The notes under the pieces were generated by a model that saw only the letters and a list, made by a program, of their open reading frames with translations, was not told the DNA's origin and ran no database searches. The translations under genes and the position numbers were made by a program. This document shows positions 55,526 through 64,000 of a stretch of 64,000 bases of DNA, in pieces. The DNA is from Diploptera punctata (lineage: Eukaryota > Arthropoda > Insecta > Blattodea > Blaberidae), in the NCBI GenBank assembly GCA_030220185.1, contig JASPKZ010005703.1:248001-312000 (forward strand), written 5' to 3'. Each line of letters starts with the position of its first letter. Positions within the stretch are counted from its first letter, which is position 1.

Positions 55526-55769
55526 AAATAAAAACTACCGAATTTGATGCGTAATTATACTTAATGACTTAGCGATACCCGGGTGACGTGGGGAATGTAA
55601 AAGTATCTATAATGGAAGGCGCCTATGAAGCTAAGACAGAGAAAGAGGCAGACTACATACTCGACAGGTGTAGTACAACCCCTAGAAATCTGTAATACTT
55701 ATTCTGAATCACAAGACACGTGGTATCAGCCCAATGTGTTTCGTACTTCAAACTTACATTGAAATGGTA
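55525..55769. other. Unannotated sequence
   Basis: Nothing recognised. Confidence 0.35.
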
Positions 55770-55862
55770 CGTTTCCGGACATGGGTTCCTCATCAAAACT
55801 TTATCTACTAAGTCTCTTCTACAACCGCAGAAGTTTGTAATAACAATTATGAATCACTCTAT
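55770..55862 (-). repeat. Repeat L, copy 3
   Basis: On the minus strand TATAGAGTGATTCATAATTG, then GGTTGTAGAAGAGACTTAGT. The longest of the three copies; it continues with AACCCATGTCCGGAAACG. Confidence 0.55.
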
Positions 55863-56059
55863 ATACACATACATAATATTAAATTATTTGTTGTCAGTGT
55901 ACAGAATACGGAACCTGCAAGTTCAATGCCATATTATCTAACGCCCTTCACCGATCCCACTGATTTCAATTAGGCTAATAGTTCGATATTTAGTTCATGA
56001 AGATTCTTCCGAATAGTATTCCCCCACCTATACTTACCTCAAGGGTTGTTCAATAAAAG

Positions 56060-56600
56060 TTTTTACAAAATAATAGAATAAGTAAATAATTTCAACTACT
56101 TAGGGTTTAACGTACTTACTGGCAAAAGGATGATATCACTTAAAATTAAATACATTGTATATTATGTGTTGAACAATAAGAATAACTCTAAAAAATTAAA
56201 CATTGCAAATTACTCAATTAAAAATTGTATGAAACTATGGCAGTACCTATGTTAATATATGTTTGTGAAAATTGGACACTTAGGACACTTAATAGATTAG
56301 ATAAAAGAAAAATAGAAGTAGCTGAAATGAAATTCTTACGTTCAGTAGCAGGCTATAGGCCTACATTGTTAGATTAATATAATAAAGAAATAAGAACCAA
56401 ATTAAACTTGTACAGTGTTTAAAATTCAAAATTGAAGATCTAACTGGCTCCAACATATAAAAAGAATGACACCCAATACACTCCTACAAATTTTGTTTCA
56501 CTACCAACCCAAAGGAAGAAAATATGTTGAACGCCCCATAATTAGATGGATGGATACAGTCTTTTGACGTGGAAAAATGTCTATGATTAACTCGATGACG
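56060..56600 (+). mobile_element. LINE-C fragment
   Basis: Broken plus frames: NNFNYLGFNVLTGKRMI, PMLIYVCENWTLRTLNRLDK, EVAEMKFLRSVAGYRP and NTLLQILFHYQPKGRKYVER ending PIIRWMDTVF. Collinear with the LINE-C C-terminal half. Confidence 0.82.
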
Positions 56601-56889
56601 TACAAGAAGAAGAAAAAATAATGCCTACTATCACCAATTGAAATTGCATGACCTGCCCATCTCAGGGCAGGTTGAACCAACAATGAATAAACTCCTGATA
56701 ACAGTTGTGCTGCTGGTAATTTCTAATCTGTCTTGTGCCAACTCGTAACAGCGTAATATCTCAAGAAAACTTATCGGATCGTCCGTAATCCTATTACAGC
56801 TTTAAACTCCAAATAAAACAAAATGGCTGCCTACTGTCACAGCGCCAGGAAACCGTGTTTCTTTTTGAAATAGCTAATTTGTACAAGAA
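56601..56889. other. Unannotated sequence
   Basis: Nothing recognised beyond an AGAAGAAGAA run. Confidence 0.35.
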
Positions 56890-57028
56890 CAAAGACAGTA
56901 CGAAAACATTTTGAGAAAAACAAAGATACTATATGAATCAGAAACTTGAATCATGACACGAAACGACATTAACAAATTGCAGACTACAGAAATGAGGTTT
57001 TTGAGATCAGTTAAGGGTTGCACTAGGT
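56890..57028 (+). mobile_element. LINE-C short fragment
   Basis: KTKILYESET then RNDINKLQTTEMRFLRSVKG and CTRLDN. Truncated at both ends; SINE S3 begins just after. Confidence 0.75.
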
Positions 57029-57044
57029 TAGATAATTTTTTTTT

Positions 57045-57335
57045 TTCAATGCCACCAGCAGGTTGTCTTTTATGACATTTCTGGCTTTCTCCCCTCGCAC
57101 TGGCGGATTGTAATCCATTTCTTAGGTTGGGGCAACTGGAAGGCGAGTTACGTTACACCGATGATATGATGGGTGATAAATGATAATGAAGCGACAGGAG
57201 AGTCCTTAAGCTAAATTCTAGACCATGGAAAACCACAGTAATAGTTTCCTTTTGGGGGAAAAATTCCTATGTTCTGTCCGTTAAGACTCCATGAACTGTA
57301 GCCAGAAACGCAGACCACTAGACCATGAGGCTGGT
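57045..57335 (-). mobile_element. SINE S3
   Basis: Head on the minus strand CCTCATGGTCTAGTGGTCTG. The body and 3' module match 28015-28320 almost throughout (CTTTTATGACATTTCTGGCT, TGATGGGTGATAAATGATAA). Confidence 0.82.
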
Positions 57336-58269
57336 CTTTTAGAATAGCGACATAAATTATAGTTTGAGATTGTCAAAACTTCACCTTATCCCTTATGGGA
57401 CGGAATATTTGTCTCGGCGTCCTCTATTCGAATATTTCAGTTTGTTTTCTTCCTTTATTGTGAGGGAACATATCCTTTATACAATGACAAAATTAAATAT
57501 TATATATACTTAGCCCAACAAATCACAAACGATTCACGTATAAAACATTTATTTAACAACTACTTTTTTTATAAAATTTACACAACTTAAATATGATAAA
57601 ATCAACAAAAGCGAAAAAAAAATCCACAATTACCAAATTAACAAATAAAATAATATTTACAACTCCACTCTCGGCGTACAATGTCATCTATTGTTGGTGC
57701 GCCCATGGTTGTCATTATTAAATTAGACTGGTCAACATGATTTTTGTCTCATGAGTACCAATAGTTGTACTTAATGCAGTTTTTTATCGTGTTTTCAAAT
57801 ATGTAATCGAAATTTCTCCATCAACCACAGTTTTTTATTTCAATTTCAATTAATGGATTTATATAATTATTTTTTAATAAACTTTTTTCGTCCATTTGTC
57901 CATTGAGCGATGAGCACGGGGAACACGTCCATCGGGAGATTTCAGCTATGGAAAAGATATATCAAGGCAAATGGAATCCTAATATGCTGGCCGATTATTG
58001 TTGGACCATCAAGAGAGATGCTCCACAGGCGAAATATAGCAGAAAGTCGTAATTTTTTACGTTCTAGGTGAGTCCGAATGTTCGAATATTGTGTAGTTAC
58101 GAATGTAGAAAACATTAAACTGTTTGAGATTATAAAAAGCTGTCTCTCGGAAACCTTGCGTGATGGAGAAAAACCGATATCATATTTTAATTCAGGAGAA
58201 AAAATGCTATCAGAATCACATATTTTTCTTTCTGAGACAAAAAAAAAGATATATATTTTTTTTGTTGCT
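57336..58269. other. Unannotated sequence
   Basis: A 67-codon plus frame at 58078-58281 overlaps the S2 fragment at its end and has no recognised motif. Confidence 0.4.
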
Positions 58270-58390
58270 CAGTGTTATTAAGCAACGGGAAGCTACTACA
58301 CCAATAATTCCCTAGTAGGCCCTAAATCTGCAAAGCATAGCATGAAAATGCTATGATTGCAGTGAAAGACCTTCCCTAGGTCAGAACACT
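58270..58390 (+). mobile_element. SINE S2, 3' half only
   Basis: GCAACGGGAAGCTACTACAC through GCATAGCATGAAAATGCTAT to a degenerate CAGAACACT end. No head. Confidence 0.85.
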
Positions 58391-58603
58391 GTAAATAAAA
58401 AAAACAATTCACATCGGTATTTAAATGAGCATTACGTGTCTTCAGGAGGACACACCTTTCTGGTGAGAGTATACTGCTAAAATCTAAGAAATGTCATATA
58501 TTCCTGCCAAGTCCTATGTACACACGTCCATGTCGTAACACTTGTACAAAGTTTACAACGCCTAAATTGTGGAAGGGAAAAATAACAGTTATTTCCTGGA
58601 GCT

Positions 58604-58817
58604 TTAACCCTTAAATTGGCAAAAACAATAATTTCTCGTGCCAGTTATTTAAATGTTTCGGACCGCAATAAAAACAAAATCATGTAATTGTTGTACATTA
58701 CTGTGTAATTTGACATAATTTATGTAATTTCTACTTGTTTGTTTTTTATTGTTTTATAAACAATATTAAATAAAAAATCAATGTATCTTATAGGATACAT
58801 TGCCAATTTAAGTTTAA
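58604..58817. mobile_element. piggyBac-like MITE
   Basis: TTAA at 58604-58607 and 58814-58817 bound it. Ends CCCTTAAATTGGCA and TGCCAATTTAAGT are inverted copies. TTAA duplications with CCC ends are typical of piggyBac. About 206 bp without the duplications, no coding capacity. Confidence 0.72.
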
Positions 58818-60107
58818 CAAAGGTGAAACCAGCTTATGGAGGAAAAACTTGACAGAAAACTTAAGCCCCTCATAATTGACGGAGGTATCGTTAGGCCAGC
58901 TTGCTAACAACATAAAAAATAAAATATGGTAAATAATATCAGCAATTGCAACTTGGATTAACAAATGTATCAAAGCGAGGACAATTGTTAAGCGACTTTT
59001 AGCCCTGTGAACATCATAAGATCTCTTCCTAGTCTAGTTCAAAATACCTATGAACGTCCTAAAATTATTAACAACTCCCGTAAAAATCGGTATCGATTCA
59101 CGAACAAGTAAATCATGTTTAGATCGATTCTTTGACTTTCTTAGTACAGGTCAGGAGAAGAATATTTATCACTTTTTCCGAAAGAGTGGCTTAATGATTA
59201 TTCATATAAAACGTACTTAAAATAATTGAATAGTTGCCCAGAAAAGAGGACTAACCAAAAACAAATTCGAAACTTGTATTTTCAGTTGATTAGTGATCTA
59301 CCTGGAGAATATCACGACGCGGTGACTGTAAAACTATTCCTTCTCTCTTTCAGATCTATTTTATTTACAAAGGTAGGAGCTTCAAAATAAACACTGTGTT
59401 TTTTTATGGTTTTTCCAACAATTTGTAGTTTGTGGGTTAGATCTGTTTTCGGGGTAACTTTTCAATTGTAGATGCTAAATTTAGAACTAAGATTTAAAAA
59501 AAACAGGCTTAAATTGACCAGGACACGGGACCAAGTGAAACATAGGCCTATAATATAACTCAGACTTATAAAGAATAAAGGATATTTAAATCGGACAGAA
59601 TGAAAGACTATCTGCAAATAAATTCAAGAGCTACAGAAATAAAAATTGGAGGGTCTGTATTCAGGACAAACGGAAAACGGTAGTTGAGAAGACCAGAACA
59701 TCAAAATTATGTTGCATTTCGTGAAGAAAAAGAAGAAGAATTCACACATAATCACCTAAATTATGAAAATCTTATTTATAATGCAAGTTATCCAAATGTT
59801 TCGAACTCACATCCATAAGAACATTGAGGATTGGTTCTTTTCACTCATTAACTTGTGTGGACCGAGGTAATTCGTCGTTGATTCTTGCCACACTGAACAG
59901 CGAGATCTAAATATAATAATTTTCGATTGAACTGTACTCACCATCCCCTGGAAGGGGTAGTCTTGCTAATAAGCTCTTCTTGGCCACCGCTGCGGTTGTC
60001 TTGAACTACACTGACTGAGGTAAAGCTGTTATCAGGCAGTAGGGCCCGTCTGTTTGCTCTACAGAGCCAGGAATGCTACACATTAGATAATGTTTTTTCC
60101 CTCTCAC
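58818..60107. other. Mostly unannotated; LINE-C-like trace at about 59570-59740
   Basis: RMKDYLQINSRATEI-like text followed by a decayed GRPE block may be an old LINE-C end. Nothing else recognised. If the exon at 60108-60309 is real, part of this is its downstream intron. Confidence 0.35.
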
Positions 60108-60309
60108 ACCATCTCCAATCAGATCTTCTAGTTGTGCGTCACCTAACGGGCTATCTAAATGAATGGGGTGGCCAATGTCAATATTTGACTGATGCAAGCG
60201 CTGTTCCCTACAACATCGGACTATGTAACTCAAATTTCTTATCAATGCAACTTTCATTAAGGGGTAGACAAATACTTTACTCGTTTCCTCATATAGTTCC
60301 TCTTCTGCC
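60108..60309 (-). CDS. Candidate internal exon of an unidentified host gene
   Basis: On the minus strand an acceptor CTTGCGTCTGTCATAATTGC then ACTTAG precedes 202 open bases, and GATGGT then GTGAGA makes a donor. An alternative donor GTGTGA lies 2 bp earlier. Translation: AEEELYEETSKVFVYPLMKV, ALIRNLSYIVRCCREQRLHQ, SNIDIGHPIHLDSPLGDAQL, EDLIGDG. It mixes charged and hydrophobic residues in a normal way and matches no transposon block that I know. Start: one base of a split codon; end: codon boundary. The open frame continues past the donor to 60006, which weakens the call slightly. Protein family not recognised. Confidence 0.55.
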
Positions 60310-60514
60310 CTAAGTGCAATTATGACAGACGCAAGTTAATGTTTGTGTTTAATGAATTTTTGAGCACAAAGTGATATTAATTTTGAAAGCAAAATTTATT
60401 GTTGAGTTGCAAATTTTTTTGAGGTATTTATGTGACTTCAAATCTGATTTAAAATTTTTATTCAATGCTCCATGTTGTCATTTCGATATTTCTGGTGTTA
60501 TATCCTGGTATTGA
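60310..60514. other. Unannotated; possible intron
   Basis: AT-rich, nothing recognised. Confidence 0.35.
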
Positions 60515-60825
60515 GGTAATTGTAATCCAGTTCTGAGGTTGGAGCGCCTGGAAGGTGGGGTTACGGCTGCCCCGAAGATATGATGGGCGATAATAATAAT
60601 AATAATAATAATAGCGGTGCGCCAGGAGAGTCCTTAATCCTAAACTTAATCTAAGGTGAATATGAATGATGATGATTATGACGCCATATGATGTTTGGGT
60701 CTTAACGTTTCCTCACATTTGAGGCGAGGAAAAACCCCGAAAAGGGAACATGTCCTGACCGGTGATCGAACCTGGGTCCGGTGCATGACAAAGCAGCACG
60801 TTACCTCGAGATCACAGCAGCTGAC
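60515..60825 (-). mobile_element. SINE S2b
   Basis: Reverse-orientation copy of the 34498-34870 arrangement: S2 head at the right (GTCAGCTGCTGTGATCTCGA), alternative tail at the left (GCGCCTGGAAGGTGGGGTTA). An AAT run has expanded inside the tail. Confidence 0.82.
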
Positions 60826-61488
60826 TATAATCTTATACAATTGTTTTTTGTTACATTATTTATCATTTTATCAAGTTGCAAAACTGTTTACATTCTAACA
60901 AAACAAGAGGACTCAATTTGATTGTGGTCGAGTAGTTATCATTTATGATACAGCAAGTCCTTATAAAGTTCCTGCGATTTATATAGTGATATCATCTAAC
61001 TTTAATAATTACAAATAAAGTAAAAAAAAATGAGCATGAAGCATAGTTATGTGGCATCACTAGAAAACCAATCACAACGATCTTGAGATTTTTACAGAAC
61101 GAGAGAAAATTAAATCTAATTTAGAATAAAAAAGGACTTTAGAAGATATTCATGTTACAGTAGTAACATTTTGTTAACATATGTTTTAAAATCTCAGCTG
61201 ATCACCGTCTCAATTCAAAACTGGGCTAGAAGCGCCAACAAAAGTTTCCTCAAAAACCTCTTATTTCATTCTTAGGGTTCGTTTTCGTCTGGAAAATCTA
61301 TTGCAGATGAAGGAAGATATATATTTAGAATGATTACGCCCTGAGAAATCCATCGACCCCGGCCAGTTCTGGACCTCCAAACTTCGGAAAGAGAAGCAAT
61401 CATTGTAACCAGTAATTGAGCGGACGGAATTTCCTACTTCTACAAGCCGGAATCTCTATTCTGTAATGATCACAGTCTTCCCCTCGCA
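60826..61488. other. Unannotated; SINE-like trace near 61330-61420
   Basis: ATCCATCGACCCCGGCCAGT resembles a reversed S7 B-box region (compare 29170). The rest is unassigned. Confidence 0.35.
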
Positions 61489-61697
61489 TTAACCTAATTT
61501 CTTGTGCCAGTTATTTAAATTTGGCAGACCGCACTGAAAACAAAATCCCGCATTACTGTTATTATTAGGTTTATTGTGTAATTCGACACACATTTCAGCT
61601 ATTGCTACTCATTCGTTTTCTTTTGTTTCGTTAGTAATACTAAATAAATTGAAACAATTGATGTATCCTATACAATGATTGCCAATTAAAGGGTTAA
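61489..61697. mobile_element. piggyBac-like MITE, left end shortened
   Basis: Right end TTGCCAATTAAAGGGTTAA is intact. The left reads TTAACC then goes straight to TAATTTCTTGTGCC, missing about 20 bp that copy 58604 has. Interior matches copy 58604 (GCCAGTTATTTAAAT, GACCGCA, AAACAAAATC, GATGTATCCTATA). Confidence 0.72.
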
Positions 61698-61849
61698 GCT
61701 GTTTACTCATCCAGTGAGGCCCTCCATGCTCTTGTAAGGTCAAAGAAGGTTGTGTATGTTCAAGAGTTTACTATTCTCTTCCGACATGTGGTGACCCCGT
61801 AACGGCAGGTGAAGTGAGACACATAAACGTGCCTATAAACTAAAATAAC
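61698..61849. other. Unannotated sequence
   Basis: Nothing recognised. Confidence 0.35.
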
Positions 61850-62165
61850 TCCATGGCACAACAGGTCTGGAAGGCACTTGGCCTACAAGCGGCTGTTGCC
61901 CTCACATTCACTTGGTATTAATGAAAGAGGTGGACGATCGTCTAGTCAGTATAAGGGTGACATTTGCTAAGCATATCGGGTCCCCTGGTCGTTTTACCAG
62001 GTTTTCTCAACCTACCCAATTTCCTCTTGATGCTGGATAGGCACCGGTTCGATACTGACCGAAATTCCACGGGAAAATATTTGATCTCTTGGTAATTCGA
62101 ACCAGAGCAAGTCCCATAGCTCTGTGCCAAGGCATCTTGCTTTAACCACTAGGCTACGAGACGTA
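61850..62165 (-). mobile_element. SINE S4
   Basis: Head on the minus strand GTCTCGTAGCCTAGTGGTTA. Body as in the two copies near 36 kb (CCATGGCACAACAGGTCTGG at its far end). More diverged, and no target duplication was found. A long-TIR element starts 12 bp after the head. Confidence 0.85.
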
Positions 62166-62177
62166 GAGGTTATACTG

Positions 62178-62611
62178 ACAAGGGAACTGTCAACCATTGC
62201 ATGCCGAAAACTATCACCAAATTTCTCCCGGAGAAGCGTTGTGATGTACCAAGGCCGTATCCAAAAAAAAAATAACTGCCGTTTTAAAGTGCAAGGCACA
62301 GAAATCGAAGGCAGAATCCAGCAATGACAGCTCACTGTACGGAGCATATGTACATCCCTGCATGAGTTAAGCACAGAGTGGAGTGAGGCGGGACGCGCGT
62401 GGACGACGGGTAGTGAATGTTTTCCAGTCTGCAAATACAGTAGCTGTATTACTTTCTTACAGTTTAAATGAGAGATTTTGCTCTTGATTTTAGTGTCTTG
62501 CAGTTAAAAACGGCAGATAGTTTTTAGGACACGGCCTTTGTAAATCAAAACGCTTCTCTGGAATAAATTTCACGGTGGGTTTCGGCATTCATTGGTTGAC
62601 AGTTCCCTTGT
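62178..62611. mobile_element. DNA element with long terminal inverted repeats
   Basis: ACAAGGGAACTGTCAACCAT at 62178 and its complement ending GGTTGACAGTTCCCTTGT at 62611. Similarity continues inward about 100 bp on each side (AGAAGCGTTGTGATGTACCA against AGAAGCGTTTTGATTTACAA read on the other strand, then CCGTATCC / CCGTGTCC). The 434-bp element has no transposase. Flanking bases show no convincing duplication. Superfamily not assigned. The 140-codon minus frame crossing it into S4 is chance. Confidence 0.82.
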
Positions 62612-63399
62612 GAGATTGAAGAAGGGAGAAGAAAACGAATAACAAACTTGACATATTGTCATGCTATCTTTTCCAGCAGAATTTAATAAATATTATAGAA
62701 AATGTATACGACGAAAGTTTAAAGACATTGTACAAACATTACGGTACTGCATACGTTGTAAAAATTGGAAATGATCACATGAACCGGAAATGACGACCGT
62801 GCGAATAGCTTTTAGTCTCGCAGTTTTATGATCTCTGCAAACAAATATGGAGGTATTGCGTACTATGTGAAAGTCTCCCTTGTGTATGTTACAAGTGTAA
62901 TTTTATTCCCTTCCCCTTATTCGAATCTATAAATTTCTCTACCATTTACAAAGGTCGAAATTGGTGAAATTTCAATTGTATTTTTATTGATAAAGAAACG
63001 AACATTTGTTCAGTAACATGTTACATACTGGATTTTTATCAATAACCTACGTAGAAAACGTCAGTCATAAAATTATAAATATACCGATGGCCTAGATCTG
63101 ATAACACGTATGAGCTACCGTAGAACTTTATATGACAACCTTCTTTTCATTATTTTGGCGATTTCGGAAGGAGGATGTACCCATGTAAAGATCATTTAAA
63201 GATTTTTACAAATTTTCAACGATCCTACCTACGAGACATTGAAATTATTAGTACAAAAATATACATTATATACAGGGTGTATCAAAATCAATAGCGCAAA
63301 CTGAAACAGTTAAAAGTATGCGATAATAGAAGCAAAAAGTTATAATAAACATGAATCCGCATACGATACATGTGCGAGATAATTGAAAATATTACAATC
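62612..63399. other. Unannotated sequence
   Basis: TACAGGGTGTATCAAAATCA at 63271 resembles a common insect transposon end, but no partner was found. Otherwise nothing recognised. Confidence 0.4.
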
Positions 63400-63662
63400 A
63401 ACACTTTTAAAATTTAATGAAAGAGAAAGGAGTACCTCAGCACCTAATAACTGCAATAAAAAGTCTATATGTAGAAAATAAAATAACAATAGAAAACTGG
63501 AGGCAAAAATAAAAACAATATAACAGCAACAATAAATAGAGGTGTAAGACAAAGATGTCCACTTTCATCCTCCCTTTTTAATATTTATATTAACGATATC
63601 ATATATAATTGGCAGATAAATTTGGACTCAATTTCAAAATAAGAAATAAGATGTTAGATATC
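63400..63662 (+). mobile_element. LINE reverse-transcriptase fragment
   Basis: Broken plus frames give LKERGVPQHLITAIKSLYVE then NRGVRQRCPLSSSLFNIYIN and DIIYNWQINL. This is the RT fingers-palm segment (usual form GVRQGCPLSPxLFNIYIxDI). It is cut before the catalytic YADD box by the next element. Confidence 0.85.
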
Positions 63663-64000
63663 TTACTTAACTCCGCCATGGCCGGTCCCAAGCCCGGATG
63701 AGAAAGGAGGAGGGGGAGGAGTAACAACCTCGGTAAAAAACCAGGGTTCAGTTGGCTCCGACTGCTGTAAGGGCCCCTAGCCAGGGTTACGGTGAAGACC
63801 TCAACGGCAGAGTCGGCGCAGAAGGAGTCCTTCATCACGGCGGATCTGGCGGAAGAGGCAACCCTATCTCTAAGGGAAATAGAGAAACGCTGCCTTGCGG
63901 TGAAGAGGGATCTTCAAAGGCTATGGGAGGAAATCCCAGACAGAAATTTTCCTGGTCCTCCAGGTTGGGGGTTTATGCTGTGGGCCAGCTCCCCACACAT
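63663..64000 (+). mobile_element. LINE leader (5' region), continues past window
   Basis: GC-rich. Includes CCCAAGCCCGGATGAGAAAG, GAGGAGGGGGAGGAGTAACA and ends with CCTGGTCCTCCAGGTTGGGG and GGGCCAGCTCC, the pair also present at 16290-16325 upstream of a LINE-B C-terminus. An open reading of SLREIEKRCLAVKRDLQRLW precedes the last block. Inference: this is the 5' end of a LINE-B-type element whose body lies beyond 64000, possibly a fuller copy than any in the window. Confidence 0.65.

Noticed and set aside
62012..62434. 140-codon minus-strand frame
   Set aside because: It spans an S4 SINE and one arm of the long-TIR element, so it is a chance fusion of repeats.
63271..63300. Transposon end TACAGGGTGTATC
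   Set aside because: No inverted partner was found within the window. The word alone is too short to support an element.

Overview
This is eukaryotic, almost certainly insect, nuclear DNA with no confidently identified host gene. The sequence is AT-rich and full of microsatellites, mostly (AAT)n/(ATT)n. It is packed with 5'-truncated non-LTR retrotransposons (LINEs), tRNA-headed SINEs, small inverted-repeat DNA elements, a Helitron and a Penelope-like relic. The commonest LINE ends in a coding tail ...MNLRVR followed by (TTAG)n or (TAAG)n. From memory, such tails are common in predicted proteins of cockroaches, Periplaneta americana in particular. A blattodean source is therefore my inference, not something proven here.

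Working names used below. LINE-A: the MNLRVR family. LINE-B: C-terminus with WYGHxxRM and GRRRxGRPR, RT motif FADDQ. LINE-C: C-terminus with GYTxxDHxRNEE and a GATGATG-type tail. LINE-D: Jockey-like. LINE-E: C-terminal CPLC zinc motif. LINE-F: ends ...WRxFxDALCS. LINE-K: a shared 3' UTR. S1 to S5, S7 and S8: tRNA-headed SINE families. G, H, J, L, M: repeats of uncertain class.

Layout. 1-13.5 kb: LINE-A, -B, -C, -D and -F fragments, a complete internally deleted pogo/Tigger-type element (8967-9602), and a LINE-F copy that was itself hit twice. 13.5-20.5 kb: sparse, with S1/S2 SINEs, a LINE-B chimera, and two hairpin elements (18.3-18.8 and 19.5 kb). 20.5-31.5 kb: LINE, SINE and repeat G/H copies and a GIY-YIG relic. 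31.5-38.9 kb: a second Tigger copy, a cluster of SINEs (two S4 copies and one S1 copy with clear target duplications), LINE-C and LINE-B. 39.4-42.8 kb: a Helitron in a microsatellite, then a LINE-B copy split by two other LINEs. 42.9-48.6 kb: LINE-C, S5, and LINE-A hit by S1. 48.9-50.1 kb: 165-bp tandem repeat, tRNA-like unit, large palindrome. 50-64 kb: lower repeat density, two candidate spliced host exons (50806-51022 plus, 60108-60309 minus), a Jockey-type ORF1 split by a LINE-C insertion, piggyBac-like MITEs, and a long-TIR element. The window ends inside the leader of another LINE.

There is no operon-like cooperation here. The informative content is the insertion history: at least seven insertions show target-site duplications of 12-14 bp (one 11 bp), so their relative ages can be read directly. 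Nothing seen requires a new kind of system. The least explained items are the dimeric foldback at 18.3-18.8 kb, the 472-bp palindrome at 49.7-50.1 kb, the long-TIR element at 62.2-62.6 kb, and the two orphan exons.
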